This document shows, one piece after another, positions 28,844-39,197 of a stretch of 64,000 nt of DNA. The position numbers were made by a program, and so were the translations under genes. Origin of the DNA: Megaera sp965229545 (lineage in GTDB: Bacteria > Pseudomonadota > Alphaproteobacteria > Rickettsiales > Rickettsiaceae). The notes under the pieces were generated by a model. It did no database searches, was not told the DNA's origin, and saw only the letters and a program-made list of their open reading frames with translations. Each line of letters begins with the position of its first letter. Position 1 is the stretch's first letter. The stretch lies in NCBI GenBank assembly GCA_965229545.1, contig OZ245887.1, positions 806,001-870,000 of the forward strand, read 5' to 3'.

Positions 28844-30103
28844 TTAGTAATTTGCTTTTTTGAGAGTTCGTGCTCTTATTATGGTTGTTATTGCTATAGC
28901 CGATAAACCAATTATAGCAACAATTATGGCACTCGGAATAATTGAAATGCTTTTTATAAAAGCATCGTTACTATATTGTCTTACACCGTCAACAATTGCG
29001 CCGTCCCATAAACAACTGTCTAAAGAGAGCCCTATCGAATTATGAAAAAACCACCCAAAAGCCATAATAATCATGTTAGCAACAGCTCCAGCTAACCCAC
29101 TTCTTTCTTCAGAAACAAAAGTAGATATTTTAGCAAGCATAACCACCTGATAAGCAGAAAAAACACCGATAATAATACAAACATAATCTAGGATACCAAC
29201 GCTAGCGACTCCATTTAATATATAATAAAAGCAGAGAATCAAAACTATTCCAGAAGTAATTGTCACCCCAAAATAATAACCTGTTTTATCCGCAACATAC
29301 GGTAATATAACGCAGCCTGCGCTCATTCCAAGTAATATGGATAAAATCAAGTAATCGGCATATACCTTATCAATAGCATAGATATTTATTAAAAATGCAC
29401 TACCCCAAGCATCGGCAAAACCTTCCATAGGACCTACCATTAATCCCGCAAAAAAACTAGTAAGTAATAATTTATAATTACAAATTACTGATTTAACATC
29501 TGAAATAAGATTACGCTCTGATTTTTCCTCTGTTGATTTGGGCATGATGTAATAGGTAAGGGTGGCAAGTATTAGGCCAGAATATAGTAATACCTTCAAA
29601 GTAGCCTCAAGCCCAACTGACGCAATAACGGGCACAATTAGATTTCCAACATATACTGCTACAATTAACCCTACCGAAACCATTAACCCTAACATTCTAG
29701 CAAATTTTGCAGGATATATAATTCTAAATATCTGCAGCGCTCCAACAGCTGCGGCAGAAGAACCTATCCCCGTAAGAACTCTTCCGATTAAAGCACTACT
29801 CCAACCTAGGGAATAAATCAGCGGCAATAAACCTATGGCAGTTAGAGCTATGCATATAGGCAATATAGCCCTTGCTCCAATTCTGCTAATTGCTATCCCT
29901 ATTGGAATATGAAGGAAAACATAACCTATATAATAAAGACCAGAAAAAGAACCAAATTCACTCGCACCAACATTAAAATTTGACATTACATCATGACTAA
30001 TAATATTAGGTAAGGAACGTAATACGCATTGATAGCAATAAAAAATTGTTATCAATAGCCATATTAAAAATGAAATAACTCTATTTTTTTCTGCGGTAGG
30101 CAT
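28844..30103 (-). CDS. MFS transporter
   Basis: A 419-residue major facilitator with about 12 membrane helices and a central cytoplasmic loop (KSTEEKSERNLISDVKSV). The conserved loop after helix 2 is IGIAISRIGARAILP (GxxxDRxGxR variant), and RVLTGIGSSAAAVGALQIF is the helix 4 motif. Rickettsiaceae carry many MFS genes for host metabolites; the substrate here is unknown. It precedes no obvious partner; the next gene upstream is an acetyltransferase 127 bases away on the same strand. Confidence 0.85.
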   Translation of the reverse strand: MPTAEKNRVISFLIWLLITIFYCYQCVLRSLPNIISHDVMSNFNVGASEFGSFSGLYYIGYVFLHIPIGIAISRIGARAILPICIALTAIGLLPLIYSLGWSSALIGRVLTGIGSSAAAVGALQIFRIIYPAKFARMLGLMVSVGLIVAVYVGNLIVPVIASVGLEATLKVLLYSGLILATLTYYIMPKSTEEKSERNLISDVKSVICNYKLLLTSFFAGLMVGPMEGFADAWGSAFLINIYAIDKVYADYLILSILLGMSAGCVILPYVADKTGYYFGVTITSGIVLILCFYYILNGVASVGILDYVCIIIGVFSAYQVVMLAKISTFVSEERSGLAGAVANMIIMAFGWFFHNSIGLSLDSCLWDGAIVDGVRQYSNDAFIKSISIIPSAIIVAIIGLSAIAITTIIRARTLKKANY

Positions 30104-30230
30104 AATTACTTTATTTGATAAACTTTTATAATTTTTGCTTCTAAGGCTTGAATAATTTTTGGCACAAAATCAGCGCTCTTTATTAACACATTTTTAGATA
30201 AAATACAACTATATTAGTAATTGTATTTCT

Positions 30231-30884
30231 TTATAGAGCTCTTAAGGTTTCTAAATTTCCGCTAGCAATAGCATTTACGTGTTTAGTAATTTTTTCTATA
30301 TGCCAATCCCAGCAGGCAAGTTCTAAAAGAAAATCTATAGTTTTGTGCTTGAATCTATTTCTTATTAATTTTCCTGGATTACCTCCTACTATTGTATAAG
30401 GCGTAACATCTTTGGTAATTAAAGCATTAGTTCCGATAATAGCACCATGACCGATTTTAATGCCCAGCATAATAGTAGCTGAATTACCAATCCATACATC
30501 ATTACCGATTACCGTATCACCTTTGTTTAAATCATTACTTGGAGCATTACTCCAACCTTTGCCAAAAATTTCGAAAGGATAAGTAGAGATACCCTGCATT
30601 GCATGATTTGCCCCGTTCATTATAAAACGTACGCCGCTAACAATTTGACAAAACTTGCCGATTATTAGCTTATCGTCGATAAAATCAAAAAGGTATAATA
30701 CATTCTTTTCAAAATTATACACGTCTTCCGTATCATCATAATAGGTATAATCATCCACTATAATTTGTGGGTTAGTTATAATATTTTTTAAAAAACATGT
30801 TCTATACCAATTTTCAATTGGATAAACTACATCAGGGTTAACATATTCTATACTATCTTTCATATAATTTATGGTGTATATCAA
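30231..30884 (-). CDS. CatB-like xenobiotic acetyltransferase, paralogue 2
   Basis: A 217-residue hexapeptide acetyltransferase, paralogous to the one at 12706-13323. The catalytic His region is GANHAMQGISTYPFEIFG, and the beta-helix repeats include GNDVWIGNSATIMLG and IGHGAIIGTNALI followed by YTIVGGNPGKLIRNRF. ATG seven codons in (MKDSIEY, 30863) is an alternative start that lines up better with the paralogue. Having two copies in 18 kb suggests family expansion. Substrate unknown. Confidence 0.86.
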   Translation of the reverse strand: MIYTINYMKDSIEYVNPDVVYPIENWYRTCFLKNIITNPQIIVDDYTYYDDTEDVYNFEKNVLYLFDFIDDKLIIGKFCQIVSGVRFIMNGANHAMQGISTYPFEIFGKGWSNAPSNDLNKGDTVIGNDVWIGNSATIMLGIKIGHGAIIGTNALITKDVTPYTIVGGNPGKLIRNRFKHKTIDFLLELACWDWHIEKITKHVNAIASGNLETLRAL

Positions 30885-30929
30885 TTGATAGGTTATTAAC
30901 TGTATAAATAATTGAATCTAAAATTGAAT

Positions 30930-31583
30930 CTAAGCTTTTGGTTTTATAATAAATTTTCTAATTAGATAATGTCCAAAATAACAAAAAGGTGTATCTGCAA
31001 GAGCTGCTATTACTTTAAAAACAATCGAATTAGTTGCTACCTTGTAGTAGTTTTCCCAAGCTAAAATATCAGCTAAACAAAGTATAGTTAATACTAATAT
31101 CGTATCTAATATTTGCGCAAGTATTGTACTAAGGTTATTTCGTAACCATAAATGCTTTGAATCGGTCAAAGTTTTTAAATAGGAATAAACTTTAACATCC
31201 AATAGTTGAGCAAAAAAAGTGGCCACTACTGAAGCAATTGAAGCTATACCATATACACTAAACATCTTATGAAAACTATTATCGTCAACATTTGACCAAG
31301 AAGTTGCCGGAAAATAATCGCCTATCATAATTAGCCCCATAATGATAAAACTGCATAAAACTGACATTTTTATCATATGGTTTGCGTATTTATTACCATA
31401 GAACTCGGCAGTTAAATCAGAAATTAGAAAAGTAACTGGGTATAAGAGGACACCGACAGAAAGTTCAAATTCTAGAGATAAGATATTAACTGTAACAAAT
31501 TTTTGAAAAATCAAATTACCGGTAATCACAACAGTACAAAATAAACTGCAGAAAAATATATATAATTTTACCGATTTATCCAT
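30930..31583 (-). CDS. yhhQ: Queuosine precursor transporter (YhhQ/VUT family)
   Basis: This 217-residue, six-helix membrane protein matches the DUF165/VUT family that imports queuosine precursors (preQ0/preQ1 or queuine) for tRNA modification. Family stretches are visible: LYPVTFLISDLTAEFYGNKY near residues 46-65, FFAQLLDVKVYSYLK, RNNLSTILAQILDT and ALADTPFCYFGHYLI. An intracellular bacterium would salvage such bases from its host. It lies between an acetyltransferase and purC on the same strand with short gaps. Confidence 0.88.
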   Translation of the reverse strand: MDKSVKLYIFFCSLFCTVVITGNLIFQKFVTVNILSLEFELSVGVLLYPVTFLISDLTAEFYGNKYANHMIKMSVLCSFIIMGLIMIGDYFPATSWSNVDDNSFHKMFSVYGIASIASVVATFFAQLLDVKVYSYLKTLTDSKHLWLRNNLSTILAQILDTILVLTILCLADILAWENYYKVATNSIVFKVIAALADTPFCYFGHYLIRKFIIKPKA

Positions 31584-31620
31584 ATTTATGCCCCTAAATC
31601 AGGAAATATAAATTCACCCA

Positions 31621-32340
31621 TTATACATCTGCTTTAATATTCAACCTTTTCAAAACTTCCTGATAAGCATTAATAACAAGATCAGGATTATTTTCTGCTA
31701 TTTCATAACAGAGTTTTTCATTATTATACATATCCCATAATTTACAGGTGTCAGGAGAGATTTCATCGGTAAGCATTATTATATAGTCCTCACCATTAAA
31801 AACTTTGCCAAATTCCAATTTTATATCAACCAGCCTTATACCGACACCGGCAAAAAAACCCGTAAGGAAATCGTGTACCCTAATAGCTACTTTTTTTAAA
31901 TTCTTTATTTCTTTTTTACTTAACCATGAAAAACTATATATCTGATGCTCATTAATAATAGGATAGTTTAAATCACCGTTCTTTACTCTAAAATCTATGA
32001 TAGGGGAATCAAAAACAAAACCATCTTCCATACCGAAATCCGTAACATATCTACCTGAAGCTAAAGAAGATACATGGACTTGAACAGGATATACATCTAC
32101 GAATTGTACTAATTGCTGACGCATATTATTTTTTTGAAAAAAATGTGTTTCTACCCCTATTAATTCTAGTTTTTGCATTAAAAATGCAGAAATGCTGTTG
32201 TTAATAGCCCCTTTACCCGATATTACTATTGAGCTTTTATCTTGCAATTTTAAAGTATCGTTAAATGACATAATAAGAGCGTAATCTTCATCAGCTTGAT
32301 AAAGAGTTTTGCTTGAACCGGTATAAATTTTTTCTTTCAT
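31621..32340 (-). CDS. purC: PurC-like SAICAR synthetase, orphan
   Basis: SAICAR synthase (239 residues) makes a purine intermediate from CAIR, Asp and ATP. The ATP-binding lobe YTGSSKTLYQADEDYALIMS, KGAINNSISAFLMQKLELIG and the C-terminal DIKLEFGKV plus LTDEISPDTCKLWD fit the family. No other purine genes are here, and Rickettsiaceae lack the pathway. The usual VRNxxAGS motif reads VSSLASGR, losing the Arg-Asn, so catalysis may be altered. A retained but re-purposed enzyme is possible. Confidence 0.85.
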   Translation of the reverse strand: MKEKIYTGSSKTLYQADEDYALIMSFNDTLKLQDKSSIVISGKGAINNSISAFLMQKLELIGVETHFFQKNNMRQQLVQFVDVYPVQVHVSSLASGRYVTDFGMEDGFVFDSPIIDFRVKNGDLNYPIINEHQIYSFSWLSKKEIKNLKKVAIRVHDFLTGFFAGVGIRLVDIKLEFGKVFNGEDYIIMLTDEISPDTCKLWDMYNNEKLCYEIAENNPDLVINAYQEVLKRLNIKADV

Positions 32341-32474
32341 TAGTTTAAATATTAGAATTAGGCATAAATTAAGAAATAAAACATTTTATAGTAATTATAT
32401 TTTTTTGAGCAAGCTTTTTTAAAGCTTCGAAAACTAAAAGCCTAAATATAGGATAATTTCATTTTAATAGTAAT

Positions 32475-33734
32475 TTAATTTGATAATTTAAACAGGTTAA
32501 AATTAAAACTCTCTGGTATCTCCCCTACAATCGATAAGGTCGGTTTTGAAGCAAAAATCTTCTCAGCACATTCAGTTAAGTTACGGGTATTTATGTTCAT
32601 TATTACGTCAAGGACGTCATCAGCGGAAAAATATTTCCCGAAAAGAGCAAAATTTTTGCCGATTTCTTCCGATTTATATTCAGGACGCTCTTCTGCCATT
32701 AAAATGCTCGTCTTAATTTGTGATTTAGCCCTCTGTAATTCCTCTTCTGAAATGTGTTCTCGAATTTTATTTATTTCAATTATTAAATTATCAAGTAGTT
32801 TTTCTACATTTTGATGATCGCTGCCAGCATAAATGCTGAATATCCCACTATCATAATAGGAGCTATTAAAACTACCAACTGAGTAAGCTAGCCCAAGAGT
32901 TTCCCTTACCCGTTGGAATAACCTTGAAGAGAGACTACCACCAAAAATAACAGATAAAATCTGGGCATAATAAAATTCAGTTACATTAGAATATGGAACA
33001 CTTTCAAATCCCAGAGCAATTGATGTTTGTTCAAGAACTTTCTTGGTATGAACAAAACCACCTTTATACTTAGCCGGAACTATTTTAGGTAAACCAAAAG
33101 AAGGTCCTATTAATAAAAAGTGTTTTTCTGCTAAATTTATTACTTTATCGTGAGAAATATTACCTGCTACTGAAATATATATATTTTCAGCAGTATAATA
33201 TTTTCTTAAAAAATTTAAAAAATCTTCTTTTTTGAATTTAGCTAAATTTTTTGCATCACCCAGTATAGACTTGCTAATTGGTTGTCCTTCAAAAGCTAAT
33301 GAGTAGAATTTTTCATAAACCAACTCATCGGGATTATCATTAACACTTGCCATTTCCTGCATAATAACACTTAATTCCTTATCTATATCTGCCTGCATAA
33401 ATAACGAATTTTGTAAAATATCCGCAAGAATTTCGAGGGCTTTATCAAAATTTTCATTCAAAACTTTGCTATAATAGACTGTATGCTCACGGCTAGTATA
33501 AGCATTAAAATAACCACCTATTACATCAAACTCCTTAGCTATTTCCTCAGCAGTCCGAGTTTCTGTACCTTTAAATGCCATATGTTCAAGAAAGTGAGAA
33601 ATCCCGGATTCTTGACTAGATTCATACCTACTACCAACTTTAACGATAATATTTATTGAAACGGAACTTACATGCGGCATATTAAACGTTACAACATTTA
33701 TGCCATTAGATAGTTTGCTATTTTGGAAACTCAT
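32475..33734 (-). CDS. M16 processing-peptidase-like zinc protease
   Basis: This 419-residue pitrilysin-family protease resembles the mitochondrial processing peptidase beta subunit. The inverted zinc motif HFLEHMAFKGT (HxxEH) near residue 46 and the downstream Glu region NAYTSREHTVYYSKVL are intact. The C-terminal half carries the R/Y-type stretch RLFQRVRETLGLAYSVGSF. Rickettsial homologues are annotated as mpp and likely act on peptides in the cell. It overlaps the end of a decayed glycosyltransferase reading (KRSINYEFPK) upstream. Confidence 0.93.
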   Translation of the reverse strand: MSFQNSKLSNGINVVTFNMPHVSSVSINIIVKVGSRYESSQESGISHFLEHMAFKGTETRTAEEIAKEFDVIGGYFNAYTSREHTVYYSKVLNENFDKALEILADILQNSLFMQADIDKELSVIMQEMASVNDNPDELVYEKFYSLAFEGQPISKSILGDAKNLAKFKKEDFLNFLRKYYTAENIYISVAGNISHDKVINLAEKHFLLIGPSFGLPKIVPAKYKGGFVHTKKVLEQTSIALGFESVPYSNVTEFYYAQILSVIFGGSLSSRLFQRVRETLGLAYSVGSFNSSYYDSGIFSIYAGSDHQNVEKLLDNLIIEINKIREHISEEELQRAKSQIKTSILMAEERPEYKSEEIGKNFALFGKYFSADDVLDVIMNINTRNLTECAEKIFASKPTLSIVGEIPESFNFNLFKLSN

Positions 33735-33988
33735 AATTTATCGATCTTTTTGTATAGATATTGTTAAGGATATTGAGGAATTTTTTGCCAACAATTTTAA
33801 TTTCATAATTTTCTATTAACCGTAAGTAAGCTGAGGTTGATAATTTATTTACCTCTTCTTGAGTTAAAATTAACATAGATAGATTTTCTGCCAAATCCGA
33901 ACCGGCCTCTATTTCCGTTAATAATCCATCCTGCTTATTTCTGATAATCTCATCGGGCCTATTTTTTAATTGCCAATTACCTTTACCC
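33719..33988 (-). pseudogene. Glycosyltransferase C-terminal remnant
   Basis: Between the peptidase and the acyltransferase gene the minus strand reads GKGNWQLKNRPDEII, NKQDGLLTEIEAGSDLAENL and AYLRLIENYEIKIVGKKFL. This matches the end of GT4-type glycosyltransferases (NGLLTE..., then a helical tail). Only about 85 residues remain, with no start, so it is a relic of a lost gene. The 3' end overlaps the peptidase start by about 16 bases. Confidence 0.55.
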
Positions 33989-34066
33989 GAAACTTATCAA
34001 ATTTCTATCATTAATTTCTATCATTTCATGCCTTGTAAATTTTTCTGAACATACTCCTGCCCAAGT

Positions 34067-37000
34067 TTATTTACTTAGTAAGACCATTTCTCCTGTAATC
34101 TTAACAAAGTGTTTTTCCTTTCCTAAAATTGTTAGATAACCATCTTTATCAATAGTTGCTATATCCCCGGTATCATACCAATTATTACCTAATTTTTCTA
34201 CAAATGGTGCTTCTATTACCCCTGGATTCTCAGGTTTTATATAACCAAGCATTATATTCGGCCCTTTAACGCAAAGCTTTCCTCCATTTTGAATATTCTT
34301 AAACGGTTTAAAAAAATATTCAATTTTCGGTAAAAATCTACCCACTGAACCTGATTTATAATACATCGGAGTATTTACAGCTATTGCAGGAGCTGCTTCA
34401 GTTGCGCCGTAAGCTTCAAGTATTCTGATGCCGAATTTATCAAGCCACATTTGTCTTGTTTGCTCCTTAAGCTTTTCTGCTCCCGCTATAACATACCTCA
34501 TTGAATAAAAGTCATATGGATGAGCAGAAGAAGCATAAGCAGCTAAAAAGCTATCAGTTCCAAACATTATTGTGGCACCTACATCATAAATAACTTCAGG
34601 AATTATTCTATAATGTAGTGGCGAGGGATATAAGAATGTCTTAACACCACTAAGCAACATAATTATTGTCCCGGTATAACCAAAACTATGAAACAGCGGC
34701 AGAGGATTAAAAGCCAAATCGTGAGGGTTAAAATCGATTATAGCAAGCATTTGGCAGCGATTAGACTGTATATTCCTATGAGACAAAGCAACTCCTTTTG
34801 ATTTACCCTCGGTACCGGAGGTAAATAGTATTAGTGCCGGTAGTGTATCGTCTTTTTTAGGGCAAATATATTTATAATAATGTTCTGGAAATATACTGGC
34901 AATGGTTGCTTTTATTTTTAATAAAGGAGTAATATTTGCTTTCAAATCTTCTAAGTATATAAGCTTTATTCCATGCTTAAGTAACGAATCTCTTAGCCCT
35001 TCTAATTCTGCTGTTTTTAGAAATTTTCTAGAAGTATAAATAATTTGAATTGTAGCCGTGTTACAAGCTAAAACGATGTTTTCTAATCCAGCAGTAAAGT
35101 TGATTATAACTGGAATCCTTCCAATGGATTGGATAGCGAATAAACTAATTATACTACTAACCATGTTGGGTAGCATTAACCCTACTTTTTCTCCAATTTT
35201 TGTTTGTTTTTTAATTAAATCACCGCTAATAAATGATTTAAAAATCATAGATCGATAGGTTACTTCATTTCCTTCTATATCTTCCAATATCTTTGTATTC
35301 ATTCCAAACAGTTTCCCAGAATTAATCAAGGATTGAAATAAAGTTTCCTTGTAATCCGAGCTCTCAAACATCATGTCCCTCATTATGTCATAAAGAGCTT
35401 GACCAATATATTTTCTTCTATCCCTGCTGCTAAGAGTTTCTGAAGGATCAATTTTAACAGGAGAAAGAATAGTAATAGTAATTTTTCTTCTTAAAGAAAA
35501 TCTAGTTTTTAGCGTTTTCCGGATTTTTGAAAAACAAGTAAACTGCGTACCGTCTACTCTTATTGACAGAATTGTAGCATTAGCTTTATCGGTAATCATA
35601 GCCGGACCTTCATACACTTTCATTAGAGCACCTGTAAGGCTAATTCTCCCTTCAGGAAAAATTGCAATTTTTTTATTCTTTTTTACTTCCTCAATTAAAC
35701 TCTTAATCGCCATAGGATTATTCGGGTCAATAGGATAGGTACGGGCTAATTTAAGAAAAGGTCTTACCCACCATTCTTTAGAAACTCCTAAATTAATAGC
35801 AAATTGGATATTCTCAGGTATGTAAGTAGCTATCAAAACAGGATCAATATAGGATAAATGGTTTGCAATTATCACTGCTTTTTTTCCTGCCTTTCGATAA
35901 TTTTCCATGCCCTTTACCTCGACTTGGTAAAATAAGCTGAAAATTAACCTAAAGATTGCTTGTAGCAATTTGAGGGAGATTATTTTACTATTAGGAATCA
36001 ACTTATAAATATGAAGAGCAACAATAAAATTTAAAATACTTATCGTTAAAATTACCGACGGTATAGAAAATTTCATATAAAAAAGTAAGGATAATATAGC
36101 CGTAGAACCAGCCATAAAAAATGAATTTATTAAATTATTTGCAGCTACTACCCGGCTCCTATGAGCAGGGGAAGAAAAATACTGCATAACAGCAAATAAC
36201 GGTACTACGTAAAAGCCACCAATTGCAGAAAGACAGAAAAGATCAAATAATATGCGCCAATAATGTAATTTCGATAAAAATTCATAAATACTCTTTAAAT
36301 GCTCGGGGTTATAACTAATCTCGGCAATTCTTGTCGCAAAATATAGATCAATACAGAAAATACTTATTCCAATAGCTGAAATAAAAACATATTTGGTCGT
36401 AATATTATTAGCCAAAATCCTATTACATCCAAATGCCCCTACACCTACACCTACGGAAAACACGACTAGAAACAAATTAGCTACACTTTCATCAGCCCCC
36501 AAGGTATCTCTTGCTAAAAGTGGTATCTGAGCTAAAATGGCTGCTCCAATAAACCAGAACCACGAAATACCTAAAATAGCTAAATATACTTTATTTTTTG
36601 AATAAGCATATCTTACGATATTAATGTTTTCCTTTATAATGTTTAGATTAATTTTAATATTAGGATTAGTATTACCAGAAGCTGGCATAAAAAAACTAGC
36701 TATAAAACCTACAAATGATACAATAACTGCCAACCCAATAACTAATTTATTTTCAAAATTATAGAACCCGCCTATTATAGTACCGAGCATTATGGACATG
36801 AAAGTCCCAGCCTCTATGTAACCATTAGCTCCGAGTAATTCTTGTTTTTTTAAGTGGTCAGGCAACACGCTGTATTTAATTGGTCCAAAAAAAGTAGAAT
36901 GTATCCCCATTAAAGTTAGAGCAACGAATAAAACAACTAGATTTACACTGTAAAAACCATAAACTGAAAGGAGTATTATACTTATTTCTGTAAATTTTAT

Positions 37001-37264
37001 GATCTTAACAATAATAGTTCGCTCATAACGATCTGCTATTTGCCCTGCTAAGCTCGCAAATAACACAAAAGGAGCTATAAACAAAACATTAGCAAGCATA
37101 ACCAACATATAAGGTGCTATACTTAGACTCTGGGCTATTTTAAATGTAATTAAAATTATAAGAGCATTTTTTAAAATACTATCATTTAGGCATCCGCAGA
37201 ACTGTACAATAAATATTGGTAAGAATCTTCTATCTTTAAAAAGATACAGCTGGTTAGACTCCAT
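34067..37264 (-). CDS. aas: Fused MFS / lysophospholipid acyltransferase / acyl-ACP ligase
   Basis: Three domains in 1065 residues. First is an LplT-like MFS lysophospholipid flippase (1-400). Next is a PlsC acyltransferase with IIANHLSYIDPVLIA (HX4D) and AIFPEGRISLTG. Last is an AMP-forming acyl ligase with ILFTSGTEGKSKGVALSHRN, EAYGATEAAP and NWYDTGDIATID. The set salvages lysophospholipids, re-acylating them for the membrane, fitting a host-dependent lifestyle. The protein ends at GEMVLLSK, before the C-terminal lid domain (about 80-100 residues) that ligases normally have, so it may be truncated. A short open tail (NKLGQEYVQKNLQGMK) follows in another frame. Confidence 0.92.
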   Translation of the reverse strand: MESNQLYLFKDRRFLPIFIVQFCGCLNDSILKNALIILITFKIAQSLSIAPYMLVMLANVLFIAPFVLFASLAGQIADRYERTIIVKIIKFTEISIILLSVYGFYSVNLVVLFVALTLMGIHSTFFGPIKYSVLPDHLKKQELLGANGYIEAGTFMSIMLGTIIGGFYNFENKLVIGLAVIVSFVGFIASFFMPASGNTNPNIKINLNIIKENINIVRYAYSKNKVYLAILGISWFWFIGAAILAQIPLLARDTLGADESVANLFLVVFSVGVGVGAFGCNRILANNITTKYVFISAIGISIFCIDLYFATRIAEISYNPEHLKSIYEFLSKLHYWRILFDLFCLSAIGGFYVVPLFAVMQYFSSPAHRSRVVAANNLINSFFMAGSTAILSLLFYMKFSIPSVILTISILNFIVALHIYKLIPNSKIISLKLLQAIFRLIFSLFYQVEVKGMENYRKAGKKAVIIANHLSYIDPVLIATYIPENIQFAINLGVSKEWWVRPFLKLARTYPIDPNNPMAIKSLIEEVKKNKKIAIFPEGRISLTGALMKVYEGPAMITDKANATILSIRVDGTQFTCFSKIRKTLKTRFSLRRKITITILSPVKIDPSETLSSRDRRKYIGQALYDIMRDMMFESSDYKETLFQSLINSGKLFGMNTKILEDIEGNEVTYRSMIFKSFISGDLIKKQTKIGEKVGLMLPNMVSSIISLFAIQSIGRIPVIINFTAGLENIVLACNTATIQIIYTSRKFLKTAELEGLRDSLLKHGIKLIYLEDLKANITPLLKIKATIASIFPEHYYKYICPKKDDTLPALILFTSGTEGKSKGVALSHRNIQSNRCQMLAIIDFNPHDLAFNPLPLFHSFGYTGTIIMLLSGVKTFLYPSPLHYRIIPEVIYDVGATIMFGTDSFLAAYASSAHPYDFYSMRYVIAGAEKLKEQTRQMWLDKFGIRILEAYGATEAAPAIAVNTPMYYKSGSVGRFLPKIEYFFKPFKNIQNGGKLCVKGPNIMLGYIKPENPGVIEAPFVEKLGNNWYDTGDIATIDKDGYLTILGKEKHFVKITGEMVLLSK

Positions 37265-37331
37265 TTAGTTCCCTAAAAAATTATTGGGAAATACTATGTA
37301 ATTTATCATTACTTGTCAAACGAACTGTTTT

Positions 37332-39197
37332 TTATTTACGCAGTGCCTCATATACAATTTGGGCCAGCTCTTTGTTTATTCCTTCTACTTTTGTTAATTC
37401 ATCAACATTAGCATCTGACACGGCAGCAAAAGATCCGAAATAACTTAGCAATGCTTTCTTCCGCATTTCACCAATTCCCGGAATATTATCTAGAGAAGAA
37501 ATCTTTATAGCTTTTGAACGTTTTTTACGGTGGTTTTTTATAGCAAAATTATGTGCCTCATCTCTTAAAATTTGTAGATATTTCATTACCGGTAAGTTTT
37601 TATCTAAAGTAAATACCTCTTGATTTGGCCTATGAAATTGTTCCCTCCCACTATTTCTATCTACTCCCTTAGACATGCATACAAATGGTATACTTAAACT
37701 AAATTTTTCCAGTACTTGCTCTACTATGTTCATATGCCATGTGCCGCCATCTATTATCATTAAGTCAGGTAATCTATATGGCTCATTTCGTAACCTAGTA
37801 AGCCTTCTGGTTAAAACTTCCCTAAGCATTGCATAATCATCTCCGCCTCCTATATTTTGGGACTGCTCTTTTATGGTAAATAACCGATACTCCTTTTTAT
37901 CAAAACCCTCATTACCTGCAACAACCATCGCACCTATAGCAAATGAACCCTGTATATGGCTATTATCATAAACTTCAATACGACTTGGTAAAGATGGCAA
38001 ATTAAATAATTTTTGAACTTCTTCCAGCGCATATCGGTTTTTAGCAGAATTTTTTAGATGTTGTTCTAATGCAATTTTTGCATTTTCCAAAGCAATTTGC
38101 ATAAGATTAGCATTTGGCCCAGATTTTTTTGAAACTTCTATTTTAATATTTATACCGTGTAACTCTTTTAGTGCTTTTGCAAAAAGGTTAGGATCATTAA
38201 TAAAATGGCTTAAAATTATGTTTTCAGCAGGAATTTTATCTTGATACAATTGCATGATGAATGCTTCCAATATTTCAGAAATATTCTGGCCTTGAGTATG
38301 CTCAGGAAAACAAGGGTGATTACCACAAGGCTGCCCTGCCCTGTAAATATAAAGCTGCACACAATACTCGCCATTAAGCTCCGTTATAGCAATTAGATCT
38401 GTGTCTTTTATGAAGCCAGTAGTTTCAGCTTTCAACTGTATATAGCTTAAAGCCTTTATACGGTCACGTATTTTTGCTGCTTCTTCAAAATTTAATTCTT
38501 CACTTAACGATTGCATTTTTTGAGCAAGAAGATTTTGTAAGGATTTGTTTTTTCCTGATAAAAAAGTTTTTACCTGTTCTACAAGTTCATCATAATCTTT
38601 TTTGGATATCTTGCTGGTACAAGGAGCAGAACATCTATTTATTTGATATTGAAGGCACGGCCTTTTCCGAGACGAAAAATAGGGATCAGAACATGACCTC
38701 AATTTAAATATTTTTTGTAGCTCTAGTAAAGTAATTTCTACCTGTTTAACAGAAGCAAATGGACCAAAAAATTTTCCTTCTTTAAGATCTCTACCTCTAT
38801 ATTTAATTAATTGAGGAAAGTCATGATCAAGCCGCAGTTTAATATAAGGAAAAGATTTATCATCTTTTAATAAAATATTGAACTGAGGTTTAAACTTTTT
38901 TATTAATTGTCCTTCAAGCAAAAGTGCTGACGATTCCGAGTCAGTAACACTATATTCCAGGTAATATACTAGGGAAATCATGATTGAATTTTTACCTTCA
39001 AGATCTCCGGTATATTGTTTTAAACGGTTTTTAAGGCTCTTCGCTTTGCCAATATAAATAATTTTTTTATCTATATCTAGCATACGATATACACCCGATT
39101 GACTTGGCATTTCCTCCAAGCGAGACTTTACAAGTTCCCTACCTGATAATATATTATCGCTCAGTTTTTTTAGGTATTGGGTCATAGCCTCCGTCAC
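37332..39197 (-). CDS. uvrC: Excinuclease ABC subunit C
   Basis: UvrC (621 residues) makes both cuts in nucleotide excision repair. The GIY-YIG 3' nuclease is SGVYRMLDIDKKIIYIGKAK near residue 35, followed by the Cys-rich stretch RPCLQYQINRCSAPC. The UvrB-binding region AQKMQSLSEELNFEEAAKIRD lies near 230, the RNase H-like 5' nuclease contains EVYDNSHIQGSFAIG and LMIDGGTWHMN, and the C-terminal helix-hairpin-helix reads NIPGIGEMRKKALLSYFGSF. The start overlaps yidD by 44 bases; ATG 39185 is an alternative start. Confidence 0.97.
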   Translation of the reverse strand: MTEAMTQYLKKLSDNILSGRELVKSRLEEMPSQSGVYRMLDIDKKIIYIGKAKSLKNRLKQYTGDLEGKNSIMISLVYYLEYSVTDSESSALLLEGQLIKKFKPQFNILLKDDKSFPYIKLRLDHDFPQLIKYRGRDLKEGKFFGPFASVKQVEITLLELQKIFKLRSCSDPYFSSRKRPCLQYQINRCSAPCTSKISKKDYDELVEQVKTFLSGKNKSLQNLLAQKMQSLSEELNFEEAAKIRDRIKALSYIQLKAETTGFIKDTDLIAITELNGEYCVQLYIYRAGQPCGNHPCFPEHTQGQNISEILEAFIMQLYQDKIPAENIILSHFINDPNLFAKALKELHGINIKIEVSKKSGPNANLMQIALENAKIALEQHLKNSAKNRYALEEVQKLFNLPSLPSRIEVYDNSHIQGSFAIGAMVVAGNEGFDKKEYRLFTIKEQSQNIGGGDDYAMLREVLTRRLTRLRNEPYRLPDLMIIDGGTWHMNIVEQVLEKFSLSIPFVCMSKGVDRNSGREQFHRPNQEVFTLDKNLPVMKYLQILRDEAHNFAIKNHRKKRSKAIKISSLDNIPGIGEMRKKALLSYFGSFAAVSDANVDELTKVEGINKELAQIVYEALRK

